Shown in pieces: positions 36,200 through 44,508 of a stretch of DNA of 64,000 nucleotides. The DNA comes from Burkholderia diffusa. GTDB lineage: Bacteria > Pseudomonadota > Gammaproteobacteria > Burkholderiales > Burkholderiaceae. The translations under genes and the position numbers were made by a program. A model generated the notes under the pieces. It did no database searches and had not been told where the DNA came from. It saw nothing but the letters and a program-made list of their open reading frames with translations. Within the stretch, counting starts at the first letter, position 1; every line of letters starts with the position of its first letter. The DNA lies in the NCBI RefSeq assembly GCF_001718315.1, contig NZ_CP013363.1:496001-560000 (forward strand). Direction: 5' to 3'.

Positions 36200-36619
36200 A
36201 TGCGATTCATGATCATGATCCGGGCGAATGCCGTCAGCGAATCCGATGCATTGCCGGACAACCGGCTGGTCGAGGCGATGACGGTCTACCACGAGGAACT
36301 GGCCAGGGCCGGCGTGCTGCTCGATGCGAACGGCCTGCGGCCGAGCGCGCGCGGCTGGCGCGTGCGGTATACCGGCGGCAAGGGCACGGTGGTCGACGGC
36401 CCGTTCGCGGAGACGAAGGAGCTGATTGCCGGCTACACGCTGATCCAGGTGCGCTCGCGCGACGAGGCGCTCGAATGGACGCGCCGGTTTCCCGCGCCGT
36501 TCGGTGCCGAAATGGACTGCGAGATCGAGGTGCGGCCGCTGTTCGAGCTCGATGACCTCACACCGAGCGACGCGGTCGAGCGGTTTCGCGATCTCCACGT
36601 CGGCCGAACCCACGCCTGA
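36200..36619 (+). CDS. YCII/DGPF-domain protein, second copy
   Basis: A 139-residue protein with the same fold: MRFMIMIRANA start and DGPFAETKELIAGYTLIQV. It is a divergent paralogue of the preceding gene rather than a tandem duplication. AAGGAG precedes its ATG. It is probably a target of the ECF42 sigma factor downstream. Function unknown. Confidence 0.88.
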   Translation: MRFMIMIRANAVSESDALPDNRLVEAMTVYHEELARAGVLLDANGLRPSARGWRVRYTGGKGTVVDGPFAETKELIAGYTLIQVRSRDEALEWTRRFPAPFGAEMDCEIEVRPLFELDDLTPSDAVERFRDLHVGRTHA

Positions 36620-36654
36620 AGCCGCTCGAATCCAATCTCACCGGAGCATCCGTC

Positions 36655-37071
36655 ATGCACAAGATGGTTTTCATCAACCTGCCCGTGGCCGACCTGCCGC
36701 GCTCGAAGGCGTTCTACCAGGCGCTCGGCTTCGAGGTCGTACCGGCCTATACCAACGATCAGGCCGCCTGCATCAAGATCAGCGACGCGATTTTCGCGAT
36801 GCTGCTCGTGCGGCCGTTTTTCCAGACCTTCACCGGCAAGACCATCATCGATCCGGCGACGCAGGTGCAGGTGCTGTCGTGCCTGTCGTGCGACAGCCGC
36901 GCCGAGGTCGACGCGATCGTCGCGAAGGCGCTCGCGGCCGGCGGGTCCGCGCCGCAAGCGCCGCGCGAGTATCCGAACATGTACGGCCACGGGTTCGATG
37001 ATCCGGACGGGCATGCATGGGAGCTGATGGCCATGCCGCTGGATGCGTCCGCCGAGGGGCAGGCGTCGTGA
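36655..37071 (+). CDS. VOC family protein
   Basis: A 138-residue glyoxalase/bleomycin-resistance-fold protein: MHKMVFINLPVADLPRSKAFYQALGF and the C-terminal DDPDGHAWELMAM with the usual metal-ligand Glu. It resembles the PhnB-like/VOC proteins that accompany DGPF proteins. Its stop overlaps the sigma factor start (GTGA), so it is coupled to that gene. Confidence 0.88.
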   Translation: MHKMVFINLPVADLPRSKAFYQALGFEVVPAYTNDQAACIKISDAIFAMLLVRPFFQTFTGKTIIDPATQVQVLSCLSCDSRAEVDAIVAKALAAGGSAPQAPREYPNMYGHGFDDPDGHAWELMAMPLDASAEGQAS

Positions 37072-38336
37072 CGCGTGAGGCGACTCACCGTGCGATCGAA
37101 GCGGTCTGGCGGATCGAAGCGCCGAAGATCATTGCCCGCGCGGCGCGCGTGGTGCGCGACGTCGGCGTGGCCGAGGAACTCGCGCAGGACACGCTCGTCG
37201 CGGCGCTCGAGCACTGGCCGGTCGACGGCGTGCCCGACAACCCGGCCGCATGGCTGATGACGGCCGTGAAGCGGCGCGCGCTCGACCGGGTCCGGCAAGA
37301 GTCGCTGCATGCGGCGAAGCGCGACCAGCTCGGACACGAAATGGACGCGCTCGAAGCGCACGTCGTCCCCGACATCGCGGATGCGCTCGCCGACGCGCGC
37401 GACGACGATATCGGCGACGACCTGCTGCGGCTGATTTTCACATCGTGCCATCCGGTGCTGTCGACCGATGCGCGCGTGGCGCTGACGTTGCGGCTGCTCG
37501 GCGGGTTGACCACGAGCGAGATCGCGCGCGCGTTCCTGTCGCCCGAGCCGACGATCGCGCAACGCATCGTGCGCGCGAAGCGCACGCTCGCGGCGGCGCG
37601 CGTGCCGTTCGAGGTGCCGGCCGCCGATGCGCGGCCCGCGCGGCTCGCGTCGGTGCTCGAAGTGATCTACCTGGTGTTCAACGAAGGCCATGCGGCGACC
37701 GCGGGCGACGACTGGACGCGCCCGGCGCTGTGCGACGAGGCGCTGCGTCTCGGCCGCGTGCTGGCCGGGCTGATGCCGGACGAAAGCGAGGTGCTCGGGC
37801 TCGTCGCGCTGATGGAACTGCAGGCGTCGCGCATGCACGCGCGGACCGATGCGCAGGGGCGGCCCGTGCTGCTGCTCGACCAGGATCGCTCCCGCTGGGA
37901 TCCGTTGCTGATCCGGCGCGGGCTCGCCGCGCTCGAGCGCGCGACGAAGCTCGGCGGCGTGCGCGGCCCTTATGCGCTGCAGGCCGCGCTGGCGGCGTGC
38001 CATGCGCGCGCGCGCCACGCGTCGGAAACGGACTGGGCACAGATCGTCGCGCTGTACGACGCGCTGGCCGAAGTCGCGCCGTCGCCGGTCGTCGAGCTGA
38101 ACCGCGCGGTGGCGGTGGGGATGGCGTTCGGGCCTGCCGCGGCACTGGAAATCGTCGACGTGCTGCGCGACGATCCGGCGCTGGCCCGCTATCACTGGTT
38201 GCCGAGCGTGCGCGGCGACCTGCTCGCCAAGCTTGGCCGCGCCGACGAAGCGAAGAGCGAGTTCCGTCGAGCGGCGGAGCTGACCCGCAACGAGCGCGAA
38301 AGGGAATTGCTGCTGAAGCGCGCGACGGATGCATGA
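37068..38336 (+). CDS. ECF RNA polymerase sigma factor, ECF42 type with C-terminal extension
   Basis: A 422-residue sigma factor. Region 2 lies at about 10-80 (VWRIEAPKIIARAARVV ... AWLMTAVKRRALD), region 4 at about 125-180 (LTLRLLGGLTTSEIARAFL), followed by a ~240-residue helical TPR-like extension (DUF6596 type) ending ELTRNERERELLLKR. ECF42 factors are defined by this tail and by linked DGPF genes; they lack an anti-sigma factor and the tail is needed for activity. GTG start at 37068 overlaps the VOC stop. Signal unknown. Confidence 0.9.
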   Translation: MTREATHRAIEAVWRIEAPKIIARAARVVRDVGVAEELAQDTLVAALEHWPVDGVPDNPAAWLMTAVKRRALDRVRQESLHAAKRDQLGHEMDALEAHVVPDIADALADARDDDIGDDLLRLIFTSCHPVLSTDARVALTLRLLGGLTTSEIARAFLSPEPTIAQRIVRAKRTLAAARVPFEVPAADARPARLASVLEVIYLVFNEGHAATAGDDWTRPALCDEALRLGRVLAGLMPDESEVLGLVALMELQASRMHARTDAQGRPVLLLDQDRSRWDPLLIRRGLAALERATKLGGVRGPYALQAALAACHARARHASETDWAQIVALYDALAEVAPSPVVELNRAVAVGMAFGPAAALEIVDVLRDDPALARYHWLPSVRGDLLAKLGRADEAKSEFRRAAELTRNERERELLLKRATDA

Positions 38337-38680
38337 CGCATGATGCGCGACGCCTGGCGGATTCGCACCGGGCGTCGCGCGGGAAGCCGAAAGGCGCAGG
38401 CCGAATCCCGAGCGAAATGCCGACCCAGCCTGCCAAACGGCCTATCCGGCCTATCCGATCGACCCAGCCGACCCAGCCGACCCAGCCAATCCCGCCCCTC
38501 AACTGTCCCTCATTCCCGACCTCCGCTATCGCGCGGATTGAAAAAGCCTATTGGGGGATGCGAACGCCAGCGCCTAGATTAAAAGGCACGAAGCGTGCGC
38601 GTCCGGCATACGCTTCGTTCCCCACATACATGATCGGCCCGGCTTCGCACACGGCCGCGCCGACTCGAACGGAGGCGCAA
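38337..38680 (+). other. intergenic region with minisatellite
   Basis: This 344 bp region upstream of rubrerythrin has no supported gene. It holds a short minisatellite (see 38421-38488) followed by a less GC-rich stretch at 38540-38640 that may contain the rubrerythrin promoter. An 80-residue frame here is repetitive and lacks a ribosome-binding site. Confidence 0.35.
38421..38488. repeat. short tandem repeats GGCCTATCC and GACCCAGCC
   Basis: GGCCTATCC occurs twice in tandem (38439-38456) and GACCCAGCC three times in tandem (38461-38487), with an extra GACCCAGCC at about 38422. The array lies just after the sigma factor gene and outside coding sequence, so its copy number may vary between strains. 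Confidence 0.75.
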
Positions 38681-39103
38681 ATGGCTCAACTCAAGGGCAG
38701 CAAGACCGAAGAGAATCTGAAGGCCGCATTCGCGGGCGAATCGCAAGCGAACCGGCGCTATCTGTATTTCGCTTCGAAGGCCGACGTCGAAGGCCAGAAC
38801 GATGTCGCCGCGCTGTTCCGCTCGACTGCCGAAGGCGAAACGGGCCACGCGCACGGCCACCTCGAATATCTCGAAGCAGTTGGCGATCCGGCGACGGGGC
38901 TGCCGTTCGGCTCGTCGCGGCTGAACCTCGAATCGGCGATTGCCGGCGAGACGCACGAATACACCGACATGTATCCGGGCATGGCGAAGACGGCGCGCGA
39001 CGAAGGCTTCGACGAAATCGCGAACTGGTTCGAAACGCTTGCGAAGGCCGAACGCAGCCACGCGAACCGCTATACGAAGGCGCTCGACGCACTCGTCGAC
39101 TGA
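38681..39103 (+). CDS. rubrerythrin (diiron domain only)
   Basis: A 140-residue ferritin-like protein without the C-terminal rubredoxin domain. The diiron ligands are present: E20, E53/H56 (GETGHAH), E90/E93 (GETHEY) and E124/H127 (AERSHANR). Rubrerythrins reduce hydrogen peroxide. GGAGG precedes the ATG. It is followed by a two-cluster Fe-S protein and a DUF3501 protein, a trio found together in many proteobacteria; the Fe-S protein could be its electron donor. Confidence 0.93.
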   Translation: MAQLKGSKTEENLKAAFAGESQANRRYLYFASKADVEGQNDVAALFRSTAEGETGHAHGHLEYLEAVGDPATGLPFGSSRLNLESAIAGETHEYTDMYPGMAKTARDEGFDEIANWFETLAKAERSHANRYTKALDALVD

Positions 39104-39124
39104 CGCGCGTCCGGCAGCAAGGCA

Positions 39125-39160
39125 GCACGGCCCGGCCGGACATGCTGCGGCCGGCCGTGC
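39125..39160 (+). other. large GC hairpin between rubrerythrin and the Fe-S protein
   Basis: GCACGGCC-GGCCG pairs with CGGCCGGCCGTGC across a 9-nt loop, giving a 13-bp stem with one bulged C. There is no T-run, so it is more likely to attenuate or stabilise the message between the two genes than to terminate it. Confidence 0.6.
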
Positions 39161-39226
39161 GTTGATCGCTGCCCGCATCACGCGGGCAGCGCGTCCGCGC
39201 GCATGCGCGCCACGCTGGAGCGCCCC

Positions 39227-40564
39227 ATGCCACACAAGGAAGGCAGTCTCGAAGCCCCGACGCGGCATCCGCTCGACTGGCAGTCCGAAGCGTTTTACGA
39301 CCAGGCCGCGATCGATGCGGAAATGACGCGGGTGTTCGACATCTGTGCCGGGTGCCGGCGCTGCGTGTCGTTGTGCGGCGCGTTTCCCGCGCTGTTCGAT
39401 CTCGTCGACGACACGCCGACGGGCGACATCGAGGAAGTGCCGAAGGACGCGTTCGGCAAGGTCGTCGACCAATGCTACCTGTGCGACCTCTGCTACATGA
39501 CGAAATGCCCGTACGTGCCGCCGCATGCATGGAACGTCGACTTCCCGCACCTGATGCTGCGCGGCAAGGCGGCGCGCTACAAGCGCGGCGAGGCGCCGCT
39601 GCGCGACAAGGTGCTGTCGAACACCGACGCGCTCGGCCATTTCGCGGGCATTCCGATCGTCACGCAGGCGGTGAACGCGGTGAATCGCACGCCGCCCGCG
39701 CGCCACGCGCTCGAAGCGGCGCTCGGCGTCGATCGCAACGCGTGGCTGCCTGAGTTCGCGCCGCGCAAGTTCCGGCGCGCCGCGAAGCGCTCGGACGGCC
39801 TGCCGGTACGTGACGGCGAACGCACGCCCGGCAAGGTCGCGATCTACGCGACGTGCTATGTGAACTTCAACGAGCCGGGCATCGGCCACGACCTGCTCGC
39901 GATCCTCGCGCACAACGAGATTCCGTACGAGCTCGTCACGCGCGAAGCGTGCTGCGGGATGCCGCTCCTCGAGCAGGGCAACCTCGAGGGCGTCGCCGCG
40001 AAGAAGGCCGTGAACGTTCCGGTGCTGGAACGCTATGCGCGCGAAGGCTATGCGCTGATCGGCGCGATCCCGAGTTGCGTGCTGATGTACAAGAGCGAAC
40101 TGCCGCTGATGTTTCCCGGCGACGAAGCCGTGCGCGCGGTGGCCGATGCATTCTGGGATCCGTTCGAATACGTGATCGCGCGGCATCGCGACGGTTTGCT
40201 GAAGACCGATTTCAAGCAGGGTCTCGGCACCGTGTCGTACCACGTGCCATGCCATGCGCGCGTGCAGAACATCGGCCGCAAGACGGCCGACACGCTGTCG
40301 CTCGTGCCCGATACGCGCGTGAATGTCGTCGAGCGCTGCTCGGGGCACGCGGGCACGTTCGGCGTGAAGAAGGCCTTCCATGCGGACGCGATGCGGATCG
40401 GTACGCCCGTGTTCAAGGCGATGGCCGAGCCGAAGCCGGACGTGGTGTCGTCGGACTGCGCGCTCGCCGGCCATCACATCGCACAGGGCATCGACGAGAA
40501 AGGGCTGCCGGCCGCGCCGCTCGCGCATCCACTGACGCTGCTGCGCCGCGCGTACGGCATCTGA
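39227..40564 (+). CDS. Fe-S oxidoreductase with two [4Fe-4S] and CCG domains (GlpC/HdrD-like)
   Basis: A 445-residue protein. The N-terminal ferredoxin-like part has two cluster motifs, CAGCRRCVSLC and CYLCDLCYMTKCP. Two CCG-type cysteine domains follow (CYVNFNEPG ... CCGMPLLEQG, and CHARVQNIG ... CSGHAG). The layout resembles GlpC, GlcF and HdrB/D subunits that pass electrons to quinones or disulfides. ATG 39227 was chosen because GGAG precedes it by about 7 bp; ATG 39203 is in frame. It sits between rubrerythrin and DUF3501 genes; its partner and substrate are unknown. Confidence 0.9.
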   Translation: MPHKEGSLEAPTRHPLDWQSEAFYDQAAIDAEMTRVFDICAGCRRCVSLCGAFPALFDLVDDTPTGDIEEVPKDAFGKVVDQCYLCDLCYMTKCPYVPPHAWNVDFPHLMLRGKAARYKRGEAPLRDKVLSNTDALGHFAGIPIVTQAVNAVNRTPPARHALEAALGVDRNAWLPEFAPRKFRRAAKRSDGLPVRDGERTPGKVAIYATCYVNFNEPGIGHDLLAILAHNEIPYELVTREACCGMPLLEQGNLEGVAAKKAVNVPVLERYAREGYALIGAIPSCVLMYKSELPLMFPGDEAVRAVADAFWDPFEYVIARHRDGLLKTDFKQGLGTVSYHVPCHARVQNIGRKTADTLSLVPDTRVNVVERCSGHAGTFGVKKAFHADAMRIGTPVFKAMAEPKPDVVSSDCALAGHHIAQGIDEKGLPAAPLAHPLTLLRRAYGI

Positions 40565-40608
40565 ACCGGCCGCTCCACGAAGACATCGACGCTATCCGAG
40601 GACATCTC

Positions 40609-41190
40609 ATGACGCTGACCCGCGACTCGCTGCTGACGCTCGAAGCGTACGCGAAGATCCGCAAGGCCGAACACGCACGGCTCGTCGCGTACAAGCGCCG
40701 CCGCGCGGTGGCGCTCGGCAACCATCTGCGCTTCCTGTTCGAGGACGAGACCACGATTCGCTACCAGATCCAGGAAATGCTGCACATCGAGAAGATCTTC
40801 GATGAGGCCGGCATCGAGGGGGAGCTGGAAGCCTATCTGCCGCTCGTGCCCGACGGCACCAATCTGAAGGCGACGCTGCAGATCGAATACGAGCACGAGG
40901 CCGAACGGAGGGCGGCGCTCGCGCGGCTGATCGGCGTCGAGGATCGCGTGTATCTCCGGGTCGACGGGCACCCTGACGTCTATGCGATCGCCGACGAGGA
41001 TCTCGACCGCGACAACGCGGAGAAGACCTCCGCCGTGCATTTCGTGCGCTTCGAACTGGATGCACCGATGCGCGCGGCGCTCAAGGGCGGCGCGACGCTG
41101 TCGATCGGCTGCGATCACCCGGCCTATACGGTGCCGGCGCAACGCGTGGACGCGGACGTCGCCGCGTCGCTGGCCGGCGATCTACGCTGA
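40609..41190 (+). CDS. DUF3501 family protein
   Basis: A 193-residue soluble protein beginning MTLTRDSLLTLEAYAKIR, with a conserved HLRFLFEDETTIRYQIQEMLHIEKIFDE segment and a beta-rich C-terminal half. It matches the DUF3501 family, which is typically encoded next to this type of Fe-S protein. No catalytic motif is evident; the conserved Glu/His-rich helix could bind metal. It is 44 bp after the Fe-S gene. Function unknown. Confidence 0.85.
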   Translation: MTLTRDSLLTLEAYAKIRKAEHARLVAYKRRRAVALGNHLRFLFEDETTIRYQIQEMLHIEKIFDEAGIEGELEAYLPLVPDGTNLKATLQIEYEHEAERRAALARLIGVEDRVYLRVDGHPDVYAIADEDLDRDNAEKTSAVHFVRFELDAPMRAALKGGATLSIGCDHPAYTVPAQRVDADVAASLAGDLR

Positions 41191-41921
41191 CGCGTGCGGC
41201 CGGGTGCCGCTTCCCATCCCGCGCGAATTCCAACCGTTCCGACCCGAAACGCGGCGCTTGATCGCCGCGCCCGCCGCTGTCGCCCGTTTGCGACTCCAGG
41301 ATGTAACAAACCCGTCGACGCTTGCATGCCGGGAAACAATGTGCATCGAATCTCCAACCGCTTTCATTACTTGCGGAGAAACAATAAAAAGATTGTGCAT
41401 GGGGAAAAATCAGGCCAATGGAATTTGAATGATTTACCGATCCGTGAATATCTTGTTACGAAATTTTCCCTGATTTACCGATTTTCGACGGCAATTCAGG
41501 GGATTGTCTCCGGCAAGGGTCGGAACAACGCGGGCGCCCGTCTGACGTGCCGCACCGGCATCCAGCAAAGCCCCGCCAGACGGGGCTTCCCAGCATCACG
41601 CATAACGATCGCGTAAAAAAATTCAAGCGTAAATGGATTGCCCATCCTTGGCAGGTTGTTTCAGTGCGTAACATTAAGTCATTGTCATATTGAGATAAAC
41701 CCTAGGGATGGTATGCTTCGTGCACAAAAATTCCCACATTGGAGTGAGACCGTAGTTTGTGCGCCATTGCCGTGAATGGCGGCACCGTGAAAGTGCGGTG
41801 TCGCACCGGCATGCACAACATTCGGATAACCATAATGTGCAACCGGGCCGCCCCGTGACGCGATGCGTGACGACGGCGCCGACAATCGCAGCCCTGGCCT
41901 GGCTGCGTGGAGAAATCAACT
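41191..41921 (+). other. long AT-richer intergenic region before the DUF4096 gene
   Basis: 731 bp with no supported gene. From about 41330 to 41720 the G+C content is far below the window average. It contains a 12-bp direct repeat TGATTTACCGAT (41430-41441 and 41471-41482), an 8-bp stem hairpin AAGCCCCG/CGGGGCTT (41568-41588) and an imperfect inverted repeat near 41780-41804. A 140-residue plus-strand frame (41194-41616) has no coding bias. The region likely carries regulatory signals for the transposase-like gene, or is a remnant of transferred DNA. Confidence 0.5.
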
Positions 41922-42863
41922 ATGTTCTTCGATGAGCTTAACGATGAAGAGTGGTTTCGACTTTCAACGCTGATCGCCGATGAGCCCATCCGGCTGAATC
42001 GTCGAGGCCGTCCGCGCGCCGAACCGCGCGTCGTTGCCAACGCGGTTCTCTGGATCCTGACGACCGGTGAAGCGTGGTCCAAACTGCCCGGGCGCTATCC
42101 GTCCGGGCCGACGTGCCGCCGTCGCTACGAGGAGTGGCTCGCGAACGGCACGCTGTTGCAGATGATCGACGTGCTGACCCAGTTCAGCGGGCGCACGTTC
42201 GCGTACGTGCCGCCGCCGCCGGCGCCCGTCGCACCGGCATGCCGCGCGGAGCCCGTGCCCGACAACGACCGTCTGCGCGGCGTGTTCTGGCAGAACCCCG
42301 AGTCGTGGCAACTGCCGGTCGCGCGGGCAAACGTTTGGGAGGGTGAGGGCGCGACGCTCGCCCCGATGCCGAACGACGCCGACGACGCGTCGCCCGGTGC
42401 ATCGTTCGCGGTGCCGGGTGCGCAATCTGCGGGGTTGCGTCACGGGCGTCCGTCCGCCGCGAGCTTCGCCGCGGCCGAGCCGCAAGTCGACGAATACCGC
42501 GGCTACACGATCTATGGCAGCGCGCAGCCAGTGCAGAACCTGATGTACCGCGCGTGGGCCGAGATCACGCAGGACGACCGGCGCGTCGAGCGCTCCGGCC
42601 TGATCGGCCCGCGCTTCACCGATGCCGAGGAAGCGGAGCAGTACGCGCTCGACTGGGCGCGTCAGTGGATCGATCGCCATGGCGCGAGCGACGAACCGGT
42701 GCGTGCGCCGCAAAGCGAGGTGCTGGCCGGCCTGTCCGCGCTGGCGCGCGCCGAGTCGGACATCAAGCGCTTCATCGCCGAGCGTCGCGCGGGCGCGTTG
42801 TCAGAGAGCCGCAACGACCCGGTGCAGTCGGACCGCCGCGAATACGCGTATCGCGTAGGTTGA
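41922..42863 (+). CDS. DUF4096 (transposase-type) DNA-binding protein, no catalytic domain
   Basis: A 313-residue protein. Residues 1-75 match the DUF4096 domain found at the start of IS5-type transposases (DELNDEEWFRLSTLI ... NAVLWILTTGEAWSKLP ... YEEWLANGTLLQMI). No DDE transposase domain follows. Instead there is a Pro/Ala-rich linker and a distinct domain at about 190-255 (YRGYTIYGSAQPV ... WAEITQDDRRVERSGLIGPRF). It has GGAGA at a good distance from ATG 41922 and no flanking terminal repeats, so it is a domesticated fragment rather than an active IS. It converges on bceA; a role in regulating the EPS locus is inference only. Confidence 0.8.
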   Translation: MFFDELNDEEWFRLSTLIADEPIRLNRRGRPRAEPRVVANAVLWILTTGEAWSKLPGRYPSGPTCRRRYEEWLANGTLLQMIDVLTQFSGRTFAYVPPPPAPVAPACRAEPVPDNDRLRGVFWQNPESWQLPVARANVWEGEGATLAPMPNDADDASPGASFAVPGAQSAGLRHGRPSAASFAAAEPQVDEYRGYTIYGSAQPVQNLMYRAWAEITQDDRRVERSGLIGPRFTDAEEAEQYALDWARQWIDRHGASDEPVRAPQSEVLAGLSALARAESDIKRFIAERRAGALSESRNDPVQSDRREYAYRVG

Positions 42864-42877
42864 TCGTCGTCCGAACG

Positions 42878-42920
42878 AAAACGCGCGGGTCGTCCATCAC
42901 GACGCCCGCGCGTTTTTTTT
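42878..42920. terminator. bidirectional rho-independent terminator
   Basis: A 15-bp perfect stem (AACGCGCGGGTCGTC / complement) with a short loop ends in eight T residues on the plus strand and is preceded by A residues. It separates the DUF4096 gene from convergent bceA. Confidence 0.92.
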
Positions 42921-42981
42921 GTCTACCCGTGCAGTCGGTGCCGGGCGCACCGTCGAGACGGCGCGCCCGGCAGGCATTGCA

Positions 42982-44508
42982 TCACTGGCGTCCGTAGGTA
43001 TCGTCGAAGCGGACGATGTCGTCCTCGCCGAGATAGGCGCCCGATTGCACTTCGATCAGCTCGAGCGGCATCTTGCCCGGGTTCTCGAGACGGTGCGACA
43101 CGCCGAGCGGGATGTACGTCGATTCGTTCTCGGACAGCAGGAAGGTTTCGTCGCCGCGCGTGATGCGAGCGGTGCCGCGCACGACGATCCAGTGTTCGGC
43201 GCGGTGGTGGTGCATTTGCAGCGACAGTCGCGCGCCCGGCTTCACGACGATGCGTTTCACCTGGAAGCGCTCGCCCATGTCGACCGAATCGTAATGACCC
43301 CACGGGCGATGGACCTTGCGGTGATCGGTTGCTTCCGCGCCGCGTTCGGCCTTGATGCGCCCGACGATCTTCTTCACGTCCTGCACGCAGGATTTGTCGG
43401 CGACGAGCACGGCGTCGGGCGTTTCGACGACGACGAGATTCTGCGTGCCGACGCATGCGACGAGCCGGCTTTCCGAATGCGCGAAGGTCGATTCGGCGTT
43501 TTCGAACAGCACGCGGCCGCGGCCGACGTTCTCGGCTTCGTCCTTCGGCAGGATCTGCCAGATCGCGTCCCACGAACCGACGTCCGACCAGCCCGCGTCG
43601 AGCGGCACGACGACGCTTTCGCACAGCTGCGGCAGGTTCACGAGCCGCTCCATCACCGCGTAGTCGATCGAGTTCGACGGCGACGCGGCGAACGCGTCGC
43701 GGTCGACGCGGAAGAAGTCGCCGTCGTCCTTGCCGCGTGCGACGGCCTGCTCGCAGGCTGCGAGGATCTCGGGCTCGAGCTGGCGGATCGCGTTCAGCCA
43801 CACCGACGCGCGCACGATGAAGATCCCGCTGTTCCACCAGTATTCGCCGGATGCGACGTACTGCTGCGCGAGTTCGAGATGCGGCTTCTCGACGAAGCGG
43901 TCGAGACGGCGCACGTCGAGGTTGCCGGTGGCGGCGTCGCCGAGCGGCGCGCCGACGCGGATGTAGCCATAGCCCGTTTCGGCGCGGCCCGGCACGATGC
44001 CCATCGTCGCGATCTTGCCCTGGGCCGCGAAATGTACGCCGGCCGCGACGGCCGCATGAAAGCGCGGCTGGTCGGCCACGGCGTGGTCGGCCGGCATCAC
44101 GGTCATCACTGCATCGCTGCCGCCGGCGACGATCCGCAGCGCGGCGAGCGTCAGCGCGGGCGCGGTGTCGCGGCCGAGCGGCTCGAGCATGATCGATGCG
44201 CGCTTGCCGGTCAGGCGCAGTTGCTCGGCGGTCGTGAAGCGGTGATCCTCGCCGCACACGATCAGCACATCGTCGTTCAACGGATGGCCGGTCACGAGGC
44301 CGTCGAGCCTCAGCGCGGTGGATTGCAGCAGCGAATGATCGCCGAGCAGGCCGATCAGCTGCTTCGGATAGTGTTCGCGCGACATCGGCCACAGACGCGT
44401 GCCCGAACCGCCGGCAAGGATCACCGGCTGCACCGCGACGCGCGTCGCGGCGTCGGTTGCGGCGGAAGAAGAAGGGCGCGTATCGGCGGCCACGGCCGGA
44501 GCATTCAT
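42982..44508 (-). CDS. bceA: mannose-1-phosphate guanylyltransferase / mannose-6-phosphate isomerase BceA
   Basis: A 508-residue bifunctional enzyme. The nucleotidyltransferase part opens with LAGGSGTRLWPMSREHYPKQ (about 31-50); the C-terminal cupin part has QMHHHRAEHWIVV, the metal-binding isomerase signature. It makes GDP-mannose, the precursor of D-mannose and D-rhamnose in cepacian. It is transcribed divergently from bceB. The start at 44508 follows GAGGAGAG; a longer frame to 44640 with a TTG start is unlikely. Confidence 0.93.
   Translation of the reverse strand: MNAPAVAADTRPSSSAATDAATRVAVQPVILAGGSGTRLWPMSREHYPKQLIGLLGDHSLLQSTALRLDGLVTGHPLNDDVLIVCGEDHRFTTAEQLRLTGKRASIMLEPLGRDTAPALTLAALRIVAGGSDAVMTVMPADHAVADQPRFHAAVAAGVHFAAQGKIATMGIVPGRAETGYGYIRVGAPLGDAATGNLDVRRLDRFVEKPHLELAQQYVASGEYWWNSGIFIVRASVWLNAIRQLEPEILAACEQAVARGKDDGDFFRVDRDAFAASPSNSIDYAVMERLVNLPQLCESVVVPLDAGWSDVGSWDAIWQILPKDEAENVGRGRVLFENAESTFAHSESRLVACVGTQNLVVVETPDAVLVADKSCVQDVKKIVGRIKAERGAEATDHRKVHRPWGHYDSVDMGERFQVKRIVVKPGARLSLQMHHHRAEHWIVVRGTARITRGDETFLLSENESTYIPLGVSHRLENPGKMPLELIEVQSGAYLGEDDIVRFDDTYGRQ

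Noticed and set aside
38340..38582. 80-residue open frame after the sigma factor
   Set aside because: Its sequence is mostly encoded by the tandem repeats and it has no ribosome-binding site.
41194..41616. 140-residue plus-strand open frame in the AT-richer gap
   Set aside because: No codon bias, no ribosome-binding site and no recognisable family; composition changes mid-frame.
41922..42863. Active IS5-type insertion sequence
   Set aside because: Only the N-terminal DNA-binding domain is present; no DDE residues, terminal inverted repeats or target duplications were seen.
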